From: Haloplanus ruber
GTDB lineage: Archaea; Halobacteriota; Halobacteria; Halobacteriales; Haloferacaceae
DNA: 64,000 nucleotides
Direction of reading: 5' to 3'
NCBI RefSeq assembly: GCF_024494725.1
Contig: NZ_JANHDK010000001.1
Coordinates: 806,001-870,000 of the forward strand
Position 1 is the stretch's first letter. Each line of letters starts with the position of its first letter. Shown here piece by piece: positions 8,192-16,981 of this stretch. The position numbers and the translations under genes were made by a program. The notes under the pieces are model-generated. The model was given only the letters and a program-made list of their open reading frames with translations. It was not told the origin of the DNA and did not search any database.

Positions 8192-9565
8192 TCAGTAGAC
8201 GTAGTCGGTCGCGGGGATGTTGACGTAGCCGCCCGACCGAAGGCGTCGCTTCCGCCACCGATAGCCCACGAGCAGTTTGATGGCGTTCCACCCGGCGGCG
8301 AACGTCCGGTCGAACAGCTGATAGCCGTCCTCCGAGGCGAGCATCCGGCTGGCGGTGCGGAAGATGCGGTCCCAGTCGCTCGGGCCGTAGTCCGTGACCA
8401 TGTCGGCCATCGTCACGTTCCGCAGGATTTCGTTCTCGATGGCGTCCTTCCAGGCGTCGTTGTACCGCGAGAGGTCGCCGGAGCCGGCCAACTCGCCCGC
8501 TATCGACCCGGTGCGGACGGCCACGTGGTCGCCACCCTCGTGGAACGCGGAGGTGGTGCCCATCGCGCCGCCGACGACGGCAACCCCCGCCTCGACCGGG
8601 GAGTCGACGGGTCGGGTCGAGGAGATGGGGTAGGTTTCGGTGCCACTGGACTTGCCCCGGTCCTCGACCAGCGGGAAGTCCTCCGGAACGTCGTATTCGT
8701 CGCCGTACTCGTATTCGAGGAGGCGCCGGAGATACTCGCCGCCGCCGGGCACCGTCTCGTCGTCCGGCCGGAGCAGGGCGTACGAGCCGGGATCGGTCAC
8801 GTCGTCCAAGTCGAGACCGATGGGCATCGTGAGTCCGATGCGGGCGACGTCGTCGTCGTTGGGGAAGATCCACGGATAGGCGGTGTGCCCGGGGATATAA
8901 CCCCACCAGAACGTGATGGCGCCCCGAAGGTCCTCGGCGACGGCCGGGGGGAGACGTCGGTGTTCCTGATACGCGATGTGGTTGGCCGTGGTCGTCCCGA
9001 GGCGGTCGGTCACCGGGTAGGGCAGGTAGCGGTCCAGCACGCGGTTGGTGACGGTGCGCTGTGGGCCGTCGGCGAGGATGACGTAGTCGGCGGCCACCGC
9101 GTCGCCGTCGGCCAGCTTGATGGTGTGTCTCGGCGACTCGTCGAGGGTCGTCTCCACGTCGCGGACGGAGACGCCCACGCGGTAGTCGGCGCCCGCGGAC
9201 TCGGCGCGCTCCCGGAGCCAGTCGTCGAAGCGGGCGCGGTGGAAGGTGTAGCCGAAGGCGTCGTACGACGAGTCGATCCCCGTGCTGTGCAGGACACAGG
9301 ACTCCGTCGGCCCGACGAACGCCGCGCGGTCGAGTTGCGACAGCAGGACGTCGTCGGGAAACTCGTCGGGATGGATGCCCATGATGTCGACCCAGTAATC
9401 GAGAATCCCGGCGGCGTCCGTCGAATCCGGCCCGAGTCCGGGCCGGTCGTCGCGGGGGACGCCCTTCTCGAAGACGCGCGCGGACGCGCCGGCCTCGGCC
9501 GCCGCGTGCGCCGCCGCCGATCCGGCTGGCCCGCCGCCGACGACGGCTACGTCGACGTATTCCAT
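8192..9565 (-). CDS. Geranylgeranyl reductase family FAD-dependent oxidoreductase
   Basis: The protein of about 457 residues begins with an FAD-binding Rossmann motif, VAVVGGGPAGSAAA, and keeps the family layout: a DGPQRTV strand, the WWGYIPGHTAYPWIFP stretch, and a second FAD motif near GVAVVGGAMG...HEGGDHVAVRTG. Members reduce geranylgeranyl chains, for example those of archaeal ether lipids or menaquinones, with FAD. The ATG at 9565 is preferred over the GTG at 9571 because GGAGG lies 6 nt before it. The upstream neighbour (9661, plus strand) is divergent. A role in saturating membrane lipid or quinone side chains is likely, but paralogues are common, so the substrate is uncertain. Confidence 0.85.
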   Translation of the reverse strand: MEYVDVAVVGGGPAGSAAAHAAAEAGASARVFEKGVPRDDRPGLGPDSTDAAGILDYWVDIMGIHPDEFPDDVLLSQLDRAAFVGPTESCVLHSTGIDSSYDAFGYTFHRARFDDWLRERAESAGADYRVGVSVRDVETTLDESPRHTIKLADGDAVAADYVILADGPQRTVTNRVLDRYLPYPVTDRLGTTTANHIAYQEHRRLPPAVAEDLRGAITFWWGYIPGHTAYPWIFPNDDDVARIGLTMPIGLDLDDVTDPGSYALLRPDDETVPGGGEYLRRLLEYEYGDEYDVPEDFPLVEDRGKSSGTETYPISSTRPVDSPVEAGVAVVGGAMGTTSAFHEGGDHVAVRTGSIAGELAGSGDLSRYNDAWKDAIENEILRNVTMADMVTDYGPSDWDRIFRTASRMLASEDGYQLFDRTFAAGWNAIKLLVGYRWRKRRLRSGGYVNIPATDYVY

Positions 9566-9660
9566 ACCCACCCTCCGGCGGGCGACTGTATTAAACGCCC
9601 GGAACGCGACGGTCGGTCCGTCCCCGAGGGTCTATAACGGAGGCGCGAGCAACGCCGCCC

Positions 9661-10617
9661 ATGACTGATCCGGACGTCGTCGTCCTGCGGCAGAAGGTCC
9701 ACGGCATGGCACCCGAATCCTACGGCGAGAGGCTCCGCAAGCGCCTCCCCGATCACGAGATTGCCGTTGCCACCACGCCCACGGAGGAACGCGATCTGCT
9801 CGCCCGAGCGCGGGTGGCGACCGGCATCGACTTCGACCCCGCGTGGCTGGAGGATGCTCCGAACCTCGAACTCTTTGCCTGTACCTACGCCGGCACCGGC
9901 CACCTCGACGTGGAGGCGCTGACCGACGCCGGCGTCGCCGTCACCAACGCGGCGGGCGTCCACGGCCCCAACATCTCGGAGTACGTGGTCGGGTCGCTGA
10001 TCGCCCACGAACGCCGATTCCGCCTCGCCCGGGAGCGACAGGAACGCGCCCACTGGGAGGCCTATCCCGTCCGCGAACTTCAGGGGAGCACGGCCGCCGT
10101 CGTCGGTCTCGGCGCCATCGGCTCCGCGCTCGTCGACCGTCTCCACCCCTTCGGCGTCGAGACGATTGGAGTCCGCTACACGCCCGAGAAGGGCGGCCCG
10201 ACCGACGAGGTGGTCGGGTTCGACCGGACTCACGAGGCCCTCGCCCGGGCGGACTACGTGATCCTCGCCTGCCCCCTTACCGACACCACGCGAGGGCTGA
10301 TCGACGCCGACGCCCTGGCATCGATGCGCGCGGACGCACTCCTCGTCAACGTCGCGCGCGGCCCCGTCGTCGACACCGACGCTCTAGTGACGGTGCTCCG
10401 GAACGAGGACATTCGCGGGGCGACACTCGACGTGACTGACCCCGAACCCCTGCCCGCGGACCACCCGCTATGGTCGTTCGACAACGTGCGGATCACGCCA
10501 CACAACGCCGGCAACACGCCGAAATACTACGACCGCCTCGCCGACATTCTCGCCGAAAATCTGCGCCGGATGGAACAGACGGGGGCGGTCGAGGGGCTGG
10601 ACAATCAGGTGGCCTGA
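9661..10617 (+). CDS. D-isomer-specific 2-hydroxyacid dehydrogenase
   Basis: The 318-residue NAD(P)-dependent dehydrogenase has the family's two-domain layout: a catalytic N-terminal half, a Rossmann motif GLGAIGSAL near residue 155, and catalytic residues in NVARGP (Arg), DVTDPEPLP (Glu) and ITPHNAGN (His). It interconverts 2-oxoacids and D-2-hydroxyacids such as glycerate, lactate or phosphoglycerate analogues. No ACT domain is present, so it is not a classical regulated SerA. It is divergent from the geranylgeranyl reductase family gene and convergent with the fumarylacetoacetate hydrolase family gene, so operon context gives no substrate clue. Confidence 0.9.
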   Translation: MTDPDVVVLRQKVHGMAPESYGERLRKRLPDHEIAVATTPTEERDLLARARVATGIDFDPAWLEDAPNLELFACTYAGTGHLDVEALTDAGVAVTNAAGVHGPNISEYVVGSLIAHERRFRLARERQERAHWEAYPVRELQGSTAAVVGLGAIGSALVDRLHPFGVETIGVRYTPEKGGPTDEVVGFDRTHEALARADYVILACPLTDTTRGLIDADALASMRADALLVNVARGPVVDTDALVTVLRNEDIRGATLDVTDPEPLPADHPLWSFDNVRITPHNAGNTPKYYDRLADILAENLRRMEQTGAVEGLDNQVA

Positions 10618-10635
10618 TCTCGGCCAGGGGCGGCG

Positions 10636-11358
10636 TCAGCGCTCTGGCGGCGCGATCTCGTTACGAAGCGTGCCGACGCCCTCGTAGGTGATCTCGACGC
10701 TATCGCCGGGTTCGACGGTGCCCGGGTTGGCCGGGCTGCCGAAGGCGATCACGTCGCCCGGGCGGAGGGTAAACCGCTCGGAGAGGAAGGCGACGATATC
10801 GTAGGGGTCGAACAGCATGAGTTCCGTGTTCGCCTCCTGCCGGCGCTCGCCGCTCACGTCGGTGTGCATGTCGATTCCGTGCGGATCGAGGTCAGTCTCG
10901 ATCCACGGGCCCAGTGGCCCGGAGGCGTCGAAGGCCTTCCGCGCGGTGCGACCCGGCTGATCGAGCGCGTCGAGGTCGTTCATGATCGTATAGCCCTGCA
11001 CCACCTCGGGGACCTCTTCGGGGTCGAGACGGTGACACCGCTCGCCGATGACGGCCGCGAGTTCGCCGGCGTAGGTTACCTCCTCAGAGAACGTTGGGTA
11101 GGGGACCGGCTGGTCGTGGGCGATGACCGAGGCCGGTGGCTTGATGAAGAACGCCGGCTGGTCGGGCACGTCGTACTCCATCTGGTCGAGCGTCTCGGCG
11201 AAGTTCCGCCCGACACAATAGAGTGCCGAGGGATCGCACGGCGGGGCCAAGTGGCCGTCGTCGCCAACGACGAACTCCCCGGCGTCGGTCGTGACGACAC
11301 CGTCCCGGTACTCGCCTTCGTGGATTGCGCCGTCTACCGCGATGCGCGCGCGTCTCAT
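10636..11358 (-). CDS. Fumarylacetoacetate hydrolase (FAH) family protein
   Basis: The 240-residue protein carries the FAH catalytic core: YCVGRNFAE near residue 47, the metal-binding acidic residues in EEVTYAGELAAVIG, then GYTIMNDLDALD, and a late GDVIAFGSPAN. Family members cleave C-C bonds, or hydrate or decarboxylate 2-oxo acids in catabolism of aromatics or sugars, with Mg2+ or Mn2+. The ATG at 11358 gives the usual N-terminus MRRARIAVDG; a longer upstream frame lacks family-like sequence. The gene converges on the hydroxyacid dehydrogenase and is divergent from GluRS. Substrate unknown; acylpyruvase is the commonest activity. Confidence 0.87.
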   Translation of the reverse strand: MRRARIAVDGAIHEGEYRDGVVTTDAGEFVVGDDGHLAPPCDPSALYCVGRNFAETLDQMEYDVPDQPAFFIKPPASVIAHDQPVPYPTFSEEVTYAGELAAVIGERCHRLDPEEVPEVVQGYTIMNDLDALDQPGRTARKAFDASGPLGPWIETDLDPHGIDMHTDVSGERRQEANTELMLFDPYDIVAFLSERFTLRPGDVIAFGSPANPGTVEPGDSVEITYEGVGTLRNEIAPPER

Positions 11359-11522
11359 ACGCTCCCGTCCCGGCCGACCGACAAACCGCTTGTGGAACGC
11401 CGCCGTGGGCGCACCGGTCGGGCCGAAAGCGTTTACTATGTGAATCGGTAACGACTGACGTACCCCTACCCGCGGCCCTCGATCCACGTCAGTTTTTACG
11501 CGCCGGCCGGAACCGAAGGGTA

Positions 11523-13229
11523 ATGGACTCCGAACTGCGCGACCGTGTCGAACGAGCGGCGCGGACGCACGCACTCCTCAACGCGGTGAAATACGAGAGC
11601 GATGCGGATGTGGGCGCGGTCATGGGCCCGCTGATGGGCGAGAACCCCGAATTTCGCGAGCACGCCGACGAAATTCCCGGCGTCATCGGCGGGGTCGTGA
11701 GCGAGGTGAACGGACTCTCGGACGCGGAGCGACGCGACGAACTCGCGACGCTGGCCCCCGAGAAACTGGCCGAGTTAGAGAGCGAAGACGAGGGCGAGGA
11801 GCATCCGCTCCCGGACCTGTCGAACGTCGAAGACGGCGTCGTGATGCGCGCCGCGCCAAACCCGAACGGCCCGTGGCACCTCGGACACGCCCGGATGCCC
11901 GCCGTCATCGGGACGTACAAGGAACGCTACGACGGCCGGTTCATCTGCCGGTTCGACGACACGGACCCCGAGACGAAGCGCCCGGACCTGGAAGCCTACG
12001 ACGCCATCCTCGATGCCATCGACTATCTTGGCTTCGAACCCGATACGGTGCTCCGTGCGAGCGACCGTCTGGAGACCTACTACGACCACGCTCGAGAGCT
12101 GATCGACCGCGGCGGGGCCTACACCTGCTCCTGTCCGGGGGCCGAGTTCTCCGAGTTGAAGAACGCGGGCGAGGCCTGTCCCCACCGCGAGAAAGACCCC
12201 GAGCAGACCCGCGAGGAGTTCGAAGCGATGATCGACGGCGAGTACTCCGCGGGCGAGATGACCCTTCGGGTCCGCACCGATATCACCCACAAGAACCCGG
12301 CGCTCAGGGACTGGGTTGCCTTCCGGATGATCGACCGGCCACACCCCCGCGAGGCGGCCAGCGACTACCGCTGCTGGCCCATGCTCGATTTCCAGTCCGG
12401 CGTCGACGACCACCTCACGGGCGTCACCCACATCATCCGCGGCATCGACCTGCAGGACTCCGCGAAGCGCCAGCGGTTCGTCTACGACTACTTCGACTGG
12501 GAGTACCCCGAGGTCGTCCACTGGGGGCACGTCCAAGTCGACGAGTACGACGTGAGCCTCTCGACGTCGACGATCAAGGAACTGATCGACGAGGGGAAGC
12601 TGGACGGCTGGGACGACCCGCGCGCGCCGACGCTCGCCAGCCTGCGACGTCGGGGGATCCGCGGCCAGGCCATCGTCGACGCGATGATCGAACTCGGCAC
12701 CTCGACGAGCAACGTCGAACTGTCGATGAGCGCGGTGTACGCGAACAACCGCGACCTGATCGACGACGGCGCCGACCGCCACTTCTTCGTCCGCGACGGC
12801 GTCGAGATGGCCGTCGACGGCGGGCCGGACGCGGGCCACCCGCCCGTCCACCCAGAACACGAGGAGCGTGGCCGCCGCGACGTGCCCGTGCCCGGTGCGG
12901 TCCTGGTCGAACCCGCCGACGTTCCCCCGACGGGCGAGCGAGTCTGGCTCAAGGGCTTCGGCTGTGTCCGCCACGTCGACGACGGCTTCACGTACGTCGG
13001 CGACGACATCGCCGCCGTCCGCGAGGAGGACGTACCGGTGATCCACTGGGCGCCCGCCGAGGGCGGCGTCCCCCTCCGACTGCGGACGACCGACGGCGAC
13101 GTGACGGGAGTCGCGGAACCCGCGCTGGCCGACGCCGCCGTCGACGACGTGGTGCAGTTCGAACGCGTCGGCTTCGCTCGGATCGACGCCCTCGGCGACG
13201 AGGCGGTGGCGTACTTCACCCACGAGTAG
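11523..13229 (+). CDS. gltX: Glutamyl-tRNA synthetase, archaeal type
   Basis: The 568-residue class I synthetase charges tRNA-Glu, and in archaea normally also tRNA-Gln, for later amidation. It has an archaeal N-terminal helical extension of about 100 residues, the HIGH box as HLGH at 119-122 in PNPNGPWHLGH, and a KMSKS equivalent SLSTSTIKE near 345-353. A Cys-X-Cys...Cys-X-His set (CSCPG, then CPH) near residues 200-225 suggests a zinc insertion. The C-terminal beta-barrel anticodon domain is present to the end. ATG at 11523 fits the conserved start MDSELRDRVERAA. It stands alone between divergent and convergent neighbours. Confidence 0.95.
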   Translation: MDSELRDRVERAARTHALLNAVKYESDADVGAVMGPLMGENPEFREHADEIPGVIGGVVSEVNGLSDAERRDELATLAPEKLAELESEDEGEEHPLPDLSNVEDGVVMRAAPNPNGPWHLGHARMPAVIGTYKERYDGRFICRFDDTDPETKRPDLEAYDAILDAIDYLGFEPDTVLRASDRLETYYDHARELIDRGGAYTCSCPGAEFSELKNAGEACPHREKDPEQTREEFEAMIDGEYSAGEMTLRVRTDITHKNPALRDWVAFRMIDRPHPREAASDYRCWPMLDFQSGVDDHLTGVTHIIRGIDLQDSAKRQRFVYDYFDWEYPEVVHWGHVQVDEYDVSLSTSTIKELIDEGKLDGWDDPRAPTLASLRRRGIRGQAIVDAMIELGTSTSNVELSMSAVYANNRDLIDDGADRHFFVRDGVEMAVDGGPDAGHPPVHPEHEERGRRDVPVPGAVLVEPADVPPTGERVWLKGFGCVRHVDDGFTYVGDDIAAVREEDVPVIHWAPAEGGVPLRLRTTDGDVTGVAEPALADAAVDDVVQFERVGFARIDALGDEAVAYFTHE

Positions 13230-13268
13230 GCGCTAGCCCACCGGTGACGAGCGGGACCGCCGCCGTCC

Positions 13269-14150
13269 CTACCCGAAGTCGTCGCCGAAATCCGACGCCC
13301 GGAGTTCGCCGGCGACGCGGGTTTCGAAGCGGCGCTCGACGCGCTCCCACGACGGCGACGCCCGGCCGGCGGCGTACTGCAACACACCGACCGGGAAGCG
13401 ATGGGGTTCGTAGTCGACGGCGATTCCGGCCGCGTAGTCGCCCGGCACCGACCGCTCCACGACCGTGTAGTTGCCCCGTTCTTCGGTCGCGCGAGCGACC
13501 GCCGTCAGGTCCACGTCGTCGAGGTGGTCGACGAGCGGATCGGTCGTCATCGCCGCCACGAGCGACGCGACGGTGTCGGCGTCGGCGACGCTCGTGACGA
13601 TCCAGAAGCGCTCCCCGACCGCGGCCGCGTAGCCGCCGTGGGTGAGGTACACCTCGGGGCGGTCGGTGTTGGATTCGGTCCAGCCGTCGGCCCGCATCCC
13701 CGCGACGGCCGTCTCGGCGTCGTAGTCGCCCCGGCCGAGAGTCACGTTCGGCAGCGTCGCCGGCTGAACGTGGACGAGTTCGAACGCGTCGGCGTCGGTG
13801 TGCGCCGGCGGCCCCGAGCCGAGCCACCCCTGTCGGAGTCGCTGTCGGACCGTGTCGTCGTTCACGTCGGCGAGAAGGGGCGCCGCGTCGAGATATCGCG
13901 CCCAGACGGTGGCCCGGTCGGGGGTTTCGGGGTGGGTCGGCGTCCGCGCCAACAGCGCCTCGAATCCGAGGGATTCGTCCGCCGGCAGGCGCGGTGTCGG
14001 CGTCGGCGTCGACGTGGCCGTCGGCGTCCCGGTGGTGGTGGGGGCTCCCGTCACCGGGTCGTCGTCGCCGTCGGCAGAACAACCCGCGAGCGCGAACGCG
14101 CCGGCGACGCCCGCCGTTCGGATGAGTCGTCGTCGAGAGACGCGTGGCAT
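13269..14150 (-). CDS. Tat-exported lipoprotein, unknown function
   Basis: The 293-residue protein starts with a twin-arginine signal SRRRLIRTAG and a lipobox LAGC with the modified cysteine at residue 24. A Thr/Pro-rich linker (residues 38-53) follows, which probably spaces the folded part from the membrane and may be glycosylated. The folded part has no family I recognise; it contains repeated alpha/beta-looking segments such as YLTHGGYAAAVGERFWIVTS. This is the usual form of haloarchaeal cell-surface lipoproteins with unknown ligands. It is convergent with GluRS and divergent from the mevalonate-pathway gene. Confidence 0.75.
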   Translation of the reverse strand: MPRVSRRRLIRTAGVAGAFALAGCSADGDDDPVTGAPTTTGTPTATSTPTPTPRLPADESLGFEALLARTPTHPETPDRATVWARYLDAAPLLADVNDDTVRQRLRQGWLGSGPPAHTDADAFELVHVQPATLPNVTLGRGDYDAETAVAGMRADGWTESNTDRPEVYLTHGGYAAAVGERFWIVTSVADADTVASLVAAMTTDPLVDHLDDVDLTAVARATEERGNYTVVERSVPGDYAAGIAVDYEPHRFPVGVLQYAAGRASPSWERVERRFETRVAGELRASDFGDDFG

Positions 14151-14242
14151 ATCACGCCCTCGGCCCGGCGGCTCTTATACCTGCCCCGCCCGGAGCCGGC
14201 CGTTTCGGGACGTTTATCCGCCCGTCCGACGCCCCTTCGAAC

Positions 14243-15211
14243 ATGAAGGCGACCGCCACGGCCCACCCCATCCAGGGGCTCGTGAAGTATCACGGGATGC
14301 GCGACCCCGAACTCAGACTCCCGTATCACGACAGCATTAGCGTCTGTACGGCGCCCAGCCGGACCACCACCACCGTCGAGTTCGGCGCGACTGACGAGGA
14401 CGTCTACGTCGTCGACGGCGACCCCGTCGAGGGACGGGGCGCCGAGCGGATCGACGCCGTCGTCGACCACGTTCGCGAGCGTGCGGACATCGACGCGCCC
14501 GTCCGCTTAGAGAGCGAGAACTCCTTCCAGTCGAACGTCGGCTTCGGCTCTTCGGCCTCGGGCTTTGCCGCGGCCGCGATGGCGCTCGCCGAGGCAGCCG
14601 ATCTGGACCTCTCTCGTCCCGAAATCTCGACCATCGCTCGCCGTGGCTCCGCGTCGGCCGCCCGCGCCGTCACCGGCGCCTTCTCTCACCTCCGGACGGG
14701 GCTGAACGACGCCGACTGTCGCTCCGAGCGGATCGAGACGGATCTCGAAGATGAGTTGCGGATCGTCGCCGCACTCGTCCCCTCCTACAAGGAGACCGAA
14801 CAGGCTCACGAGGAGGCCGCCGACAGCCACATGTTCCAGGCGCGGATGGCCCACATCCACGGACAGATCGCCGAGATGCGCGACGCGCTCAGCGACGGGC
14901 AGTTCGACCGAACGTTCGAACTCGCGGAACACGACTCCCTGTCGCTGGCGGCGACGACGATGACCGGCCCCGCGGGGTGGGTGTACTGGCAACCCCGAAC
15001 CATCGCGGTGTTCAATACGGTGCGGGCGCTCCGCGACGAGGGCGTTCCCGTCTACTTCTCGACGGACACCGGTGCGAGCGTCTACGTCAACACCACCGCG
15101 GACCACGTCGACCGCGTAGTCTCGGCGGTTGCCGACTGCGGCGTCGAGACCGAGGTGTGGGAGGTCGGCGGTCCCGCGCGGATCCGCCCCGAGGACGACG
15201 CCCTGTTCTAA
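14243..15211 (+). CDS. mvaD: Phosphomevalonate/diphosphomevalonate decarboxylase
   Basis: The 322-residue GHMP-superfamily enzyme matches mevalonate-pathway decarboxylases: SENSFQSNVGFGSSASGFAA is the ATP-binding glycine/serine loop, and GAFSHLRTG and TMTGPAGWVYWQP match conserved segments. It carries out an ATP-driven decarboxylation that yields isopentenyl phosphate or diphosphate for archaeal lipids. In haloarchaea the closely related enzyme acts on mevalonate 5-phosphate, so that is the more likely reaction; the two cannot be separated from sequence by eye. The start ATG at 14243 gives MKATATAHPIQGLVKYHG. Its end overlaps the next, convergent gene by 4 bp. Confidence 0.88.
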   Translation: MKATATAHPIQGLVKYHGMRDPELRLPYHDSISVCTAPSRTTTTVEFGATDEDVYVVDGDPVEGRGAERIDAVVDHVRERADIDAPVRLESENSFQSNVGFGSSASGFAAAAMALAEAADLDLSRPEISTIARRGSASAARAVTGAFSHLRTGLNDADCRSERIETDLEDELRIVAALVPSYKETEQAHEEAADSHMFQARMAHIHGQIAEMRDALSDGQFDRTFELAEHDSLSLAATTMTGPAGWVYWQPRTIAVFNTVRALRDEGVPVYFSTDTGASVYVNTTADHVDRVVSAVADCGVETEVWEVGGPARIRPEDDALF

Positions 15212-15738
15212 CCCTCGACCCACTCGCGTCGGTGGTCGTACTCGCGGTCCACGTCGCCGCGGAGCCACAGAATCGCACTCGACCGGTTGGGTCTCGTCTC
15301 GCCCGGGTGACTCGGATCGCGCGAGCGGTAGTTCAACTCCACCTCCACGCCGTCGGGGTACTCCCGAGCTACGTTGACGGTGTGGTACGCTCGGTCGAAC
15401 CGGCCGGCGGTGGGGGTAACGCGGCTGAAGCCTTCGGGGACGGCCTCGACGGTGAGCGCCCGCCCCTCGTCGGCGGCGGCTCGAATCCCGTCGAGGAGCG
15501 CGCTAAAGTCGGCGACTGCGTCGGTCGGCCCGGTAATGGGGAGGCCGCTCTGTTCCGCAAACTCGTGGGCGGCGGCGAGACCCCGCGGACGCAACGCCGT
15601 CCCGTCGAGCAGTCCCGCCTCGCGGGCCTCCCGGAGCGCCTGCGTCCCTCCCGATAGCTGTGCGTCTAGGACGTGCCGCAGTTCGGTGCGGTCGTGAATC
15701 GAGTGTGCCGTCCAGCAGACGAACCCTTCGACGCCCAT
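15208..15738 (-). CDS. Conserved haloarchaeal protein, unknown
   Basis: About 176 residues, with no family I can name. It starts MGVEGFVCWTAHSIHDRTELRHVLDA, continues with a Gly/Thr stretch and helices, and ends with beta-strand sequence containing VNVAREYPDGVEVELNYR and a DREYDHRREWVEG tail. The Met at 15738 is preferred to an upstream Met at 15762, because a TATA box (15763-15770) sits directly against the upstream one and about 28 nt before the chosen one, which fits a leaderless transcript. No signal peptide or membrane segment is seen. Convergent with the decarboxylase gene. Confidence 0.65.
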   Translation of the reverse strand: MGVEGFVCWTAHSIHDRTELRHVLDAQLSGGTQALREAREAGLLDGTALRPRGLAAAHEFAEQSGLPITGPTDAVADFSALLDGIRAAADEGRALTVEAVPEGFSRVTPTAGRFDRAYHTVNVAREYPDGVEVELNYRSRDPSHPGETRPNRSSAILWLRGDVDREYDHRREWVEG

Positions 15739-15762
15739 TCGTTGGGGGGTCGGCGCGCGCAT

Positions 15763-15770
15763 ACTTATAT
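15763..15770 (-). promoter_or_regulatory. TATA box for the 15738-15208 gene
   Basis: On the minus strand the sequence ATATAAGT lies about 28 nt before the ATG at 15738. This is the standard archaeal spacing for a leaderless transcript and decides the start of the gene. Confidence 0.6.
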
Positions 15771-15844
15771 GGGTCGGCCGAACTGTTCCGGACCCCGCCG
15801 TCCCCGGGCGACCCTTCTTTGCCGTGTGGAGCCAACGGGACGGT

Positions 15845-16981
15845 ATGCGCGTCGTCGTTCTTGGTGCCGGTTACGCCGGCCTGACACTCGCCCGTCGCCT
15901 CGAATCCCGGCTCCCCGAGTCGGTCGAGCTCGTCGTCGTCGACGAGTCCGACACCCACCTCGTCCAGCACGAACTCCACCGGGTCGTCCGCCAGCCGTCG
16001 GTGGCCGACGCCATCACCGTGCCGCTCGAAGACACCCTCTCGCGGGCGACGGTTCGGCCCGCGCGCGTCGAGGGTATCGACCGCGAAGCCCGCCGCGTCC
16101 ACCTAGACGACGGCCACCTCGACTACGACTACGCGGCAGTCTGTCTCGGCGCCGAGACGGCCTTCTACGACATCCCAGGCGTCCACGAACACGGGATTCC
16201 GCTGAAGCGGCTCTCCCACGCCCGCCGCCTCCGCGAGGACTTCCTCGACACCTGCGCGACCGGGGGTCGGGCGGTCGTCGGCGGGGCCGGCCTCTCTGGC
16301 GTGCAGGTAGCGGGCGAACTCGCGGCGCTAGCCGAGGAACGCGACGCCGCCGTCGAGGTGACACTTCTCGAACGGCTAGACTCGGTGGCGCCGGCGTTTC
16401 CCGCGTCGTTTCAGTCGGCCGTCCGGGACGCCCTCGTTGACGCGGGCGTCGCCGTCGAAACCGGCGCCCAAGTGACCGGGGCGAGCGCCGAGGCGGTCGA
16501 GGTCGACGGCCGGACCGTCCCCTACGATACGTTCGTCTGGACCGGCGGCATCTGTGGTCCGGCGGCGCTGGACGGTGACCGGCCCGTCGTGCGAGGTGAC
16601 CTCCGACTCGACGCCCACACCTTCGCCGTGGGCGACGCCGCGAAGGTTGTCGACGCCGACGGCGAGGCCGTCCCCGCAAGCGCCGCGGCCGCGATCCGCG
16701 AGGCGGGAACGGTCGCCACCAACATCGACCGTCTCGTCCAGGCCGCACGCGAGGAGAGCGACCCCCGAGACGCGGGCTTCGAACCCCGACTGGAGCCGTT
16801 CCGGTTCGACGCCCCGGGATGGATCGCCTCCGTCGGCGACGACGCCGTCGCTACGGTCGGCCCGAAGGTGTTCCGGGGGGCCGCCGCACGGGCGATGAAA
16901 GCCACCGTCGGCGCCGGTCACCTCTCCTCGGTCGGAGCGGTCACCCGGGCCGTCGAGTTGGCACGCGAGGAACTGAGCTAA
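15845..16981 (+). CDS. NDH-2-like FAD-dependent pyridine nucleotide oxidoreductase
   Basis: The 378-residue protein has an N-terminal FAD Rossmann motif VVVLGAGYAGLTLA, a central NAD-binding motif VVGGAGLSGVQVAGELA near residue 144, and the FAVGDAA FAD motif near residue 260. Together these define type II NADH dehydrogenase or sulfide:quinone reductase-like enzymes. A candidate role is membrane-peripheral transfer of electrons from NADH to menaquinone. No redox-active CxxC pair is visible, so it is not a disulfide reductase. The start is the ATG at 15845, shortly after a purine-rich stretch. It overlaps the BtpA-family gene tail to tail by 4 bp. Confidence 0.82.
   Translation: MRVVVLGAGYAGLTLARRLESRLPESVELVVVDESDTHLVQHELHRVVRQPSVADAITVPLEDTLSRATVRPARVEGIDREARRVHLDDGHLDYDYAAVCLGAETAFYDIPGVHEHGIPLKRLSHARRLREDFLDTCATGGRAVVGGAGLSGVQVAGELAALAEERDAAVEVTLLERLDSVAPAFPASFQSAVRDALVDAGVAVETGAQVTGASAEAVEVDGRTVPYDTFVWTGGICGPAALDGDRPVVRGDLRLDAHTFAVGDAAKVVDADGEAVPASAAAAIREAGTVATNIDRLVQAAREESDPRDAGFEPRLEPFRFDAPGWIASVGDDAVATVGPKVFRGAAARAMKATVGAGHLSSVGAVTRAVELAREELS

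Noticed and set aside
8027-9637. Long plus-strand frame of 536 codons over the geranylgeranyl reductase family gene
   Set aside because: It is the antisense shadow of the 9565-8192 gene, caused by high GC and few stops; it has no domain.
11775-13223. 482-codon minus-strand frame over the GluRS gene
   Set aside because: Shadow of the GluRS gene with no motifs; the plus-strand frame has the full synthetase.
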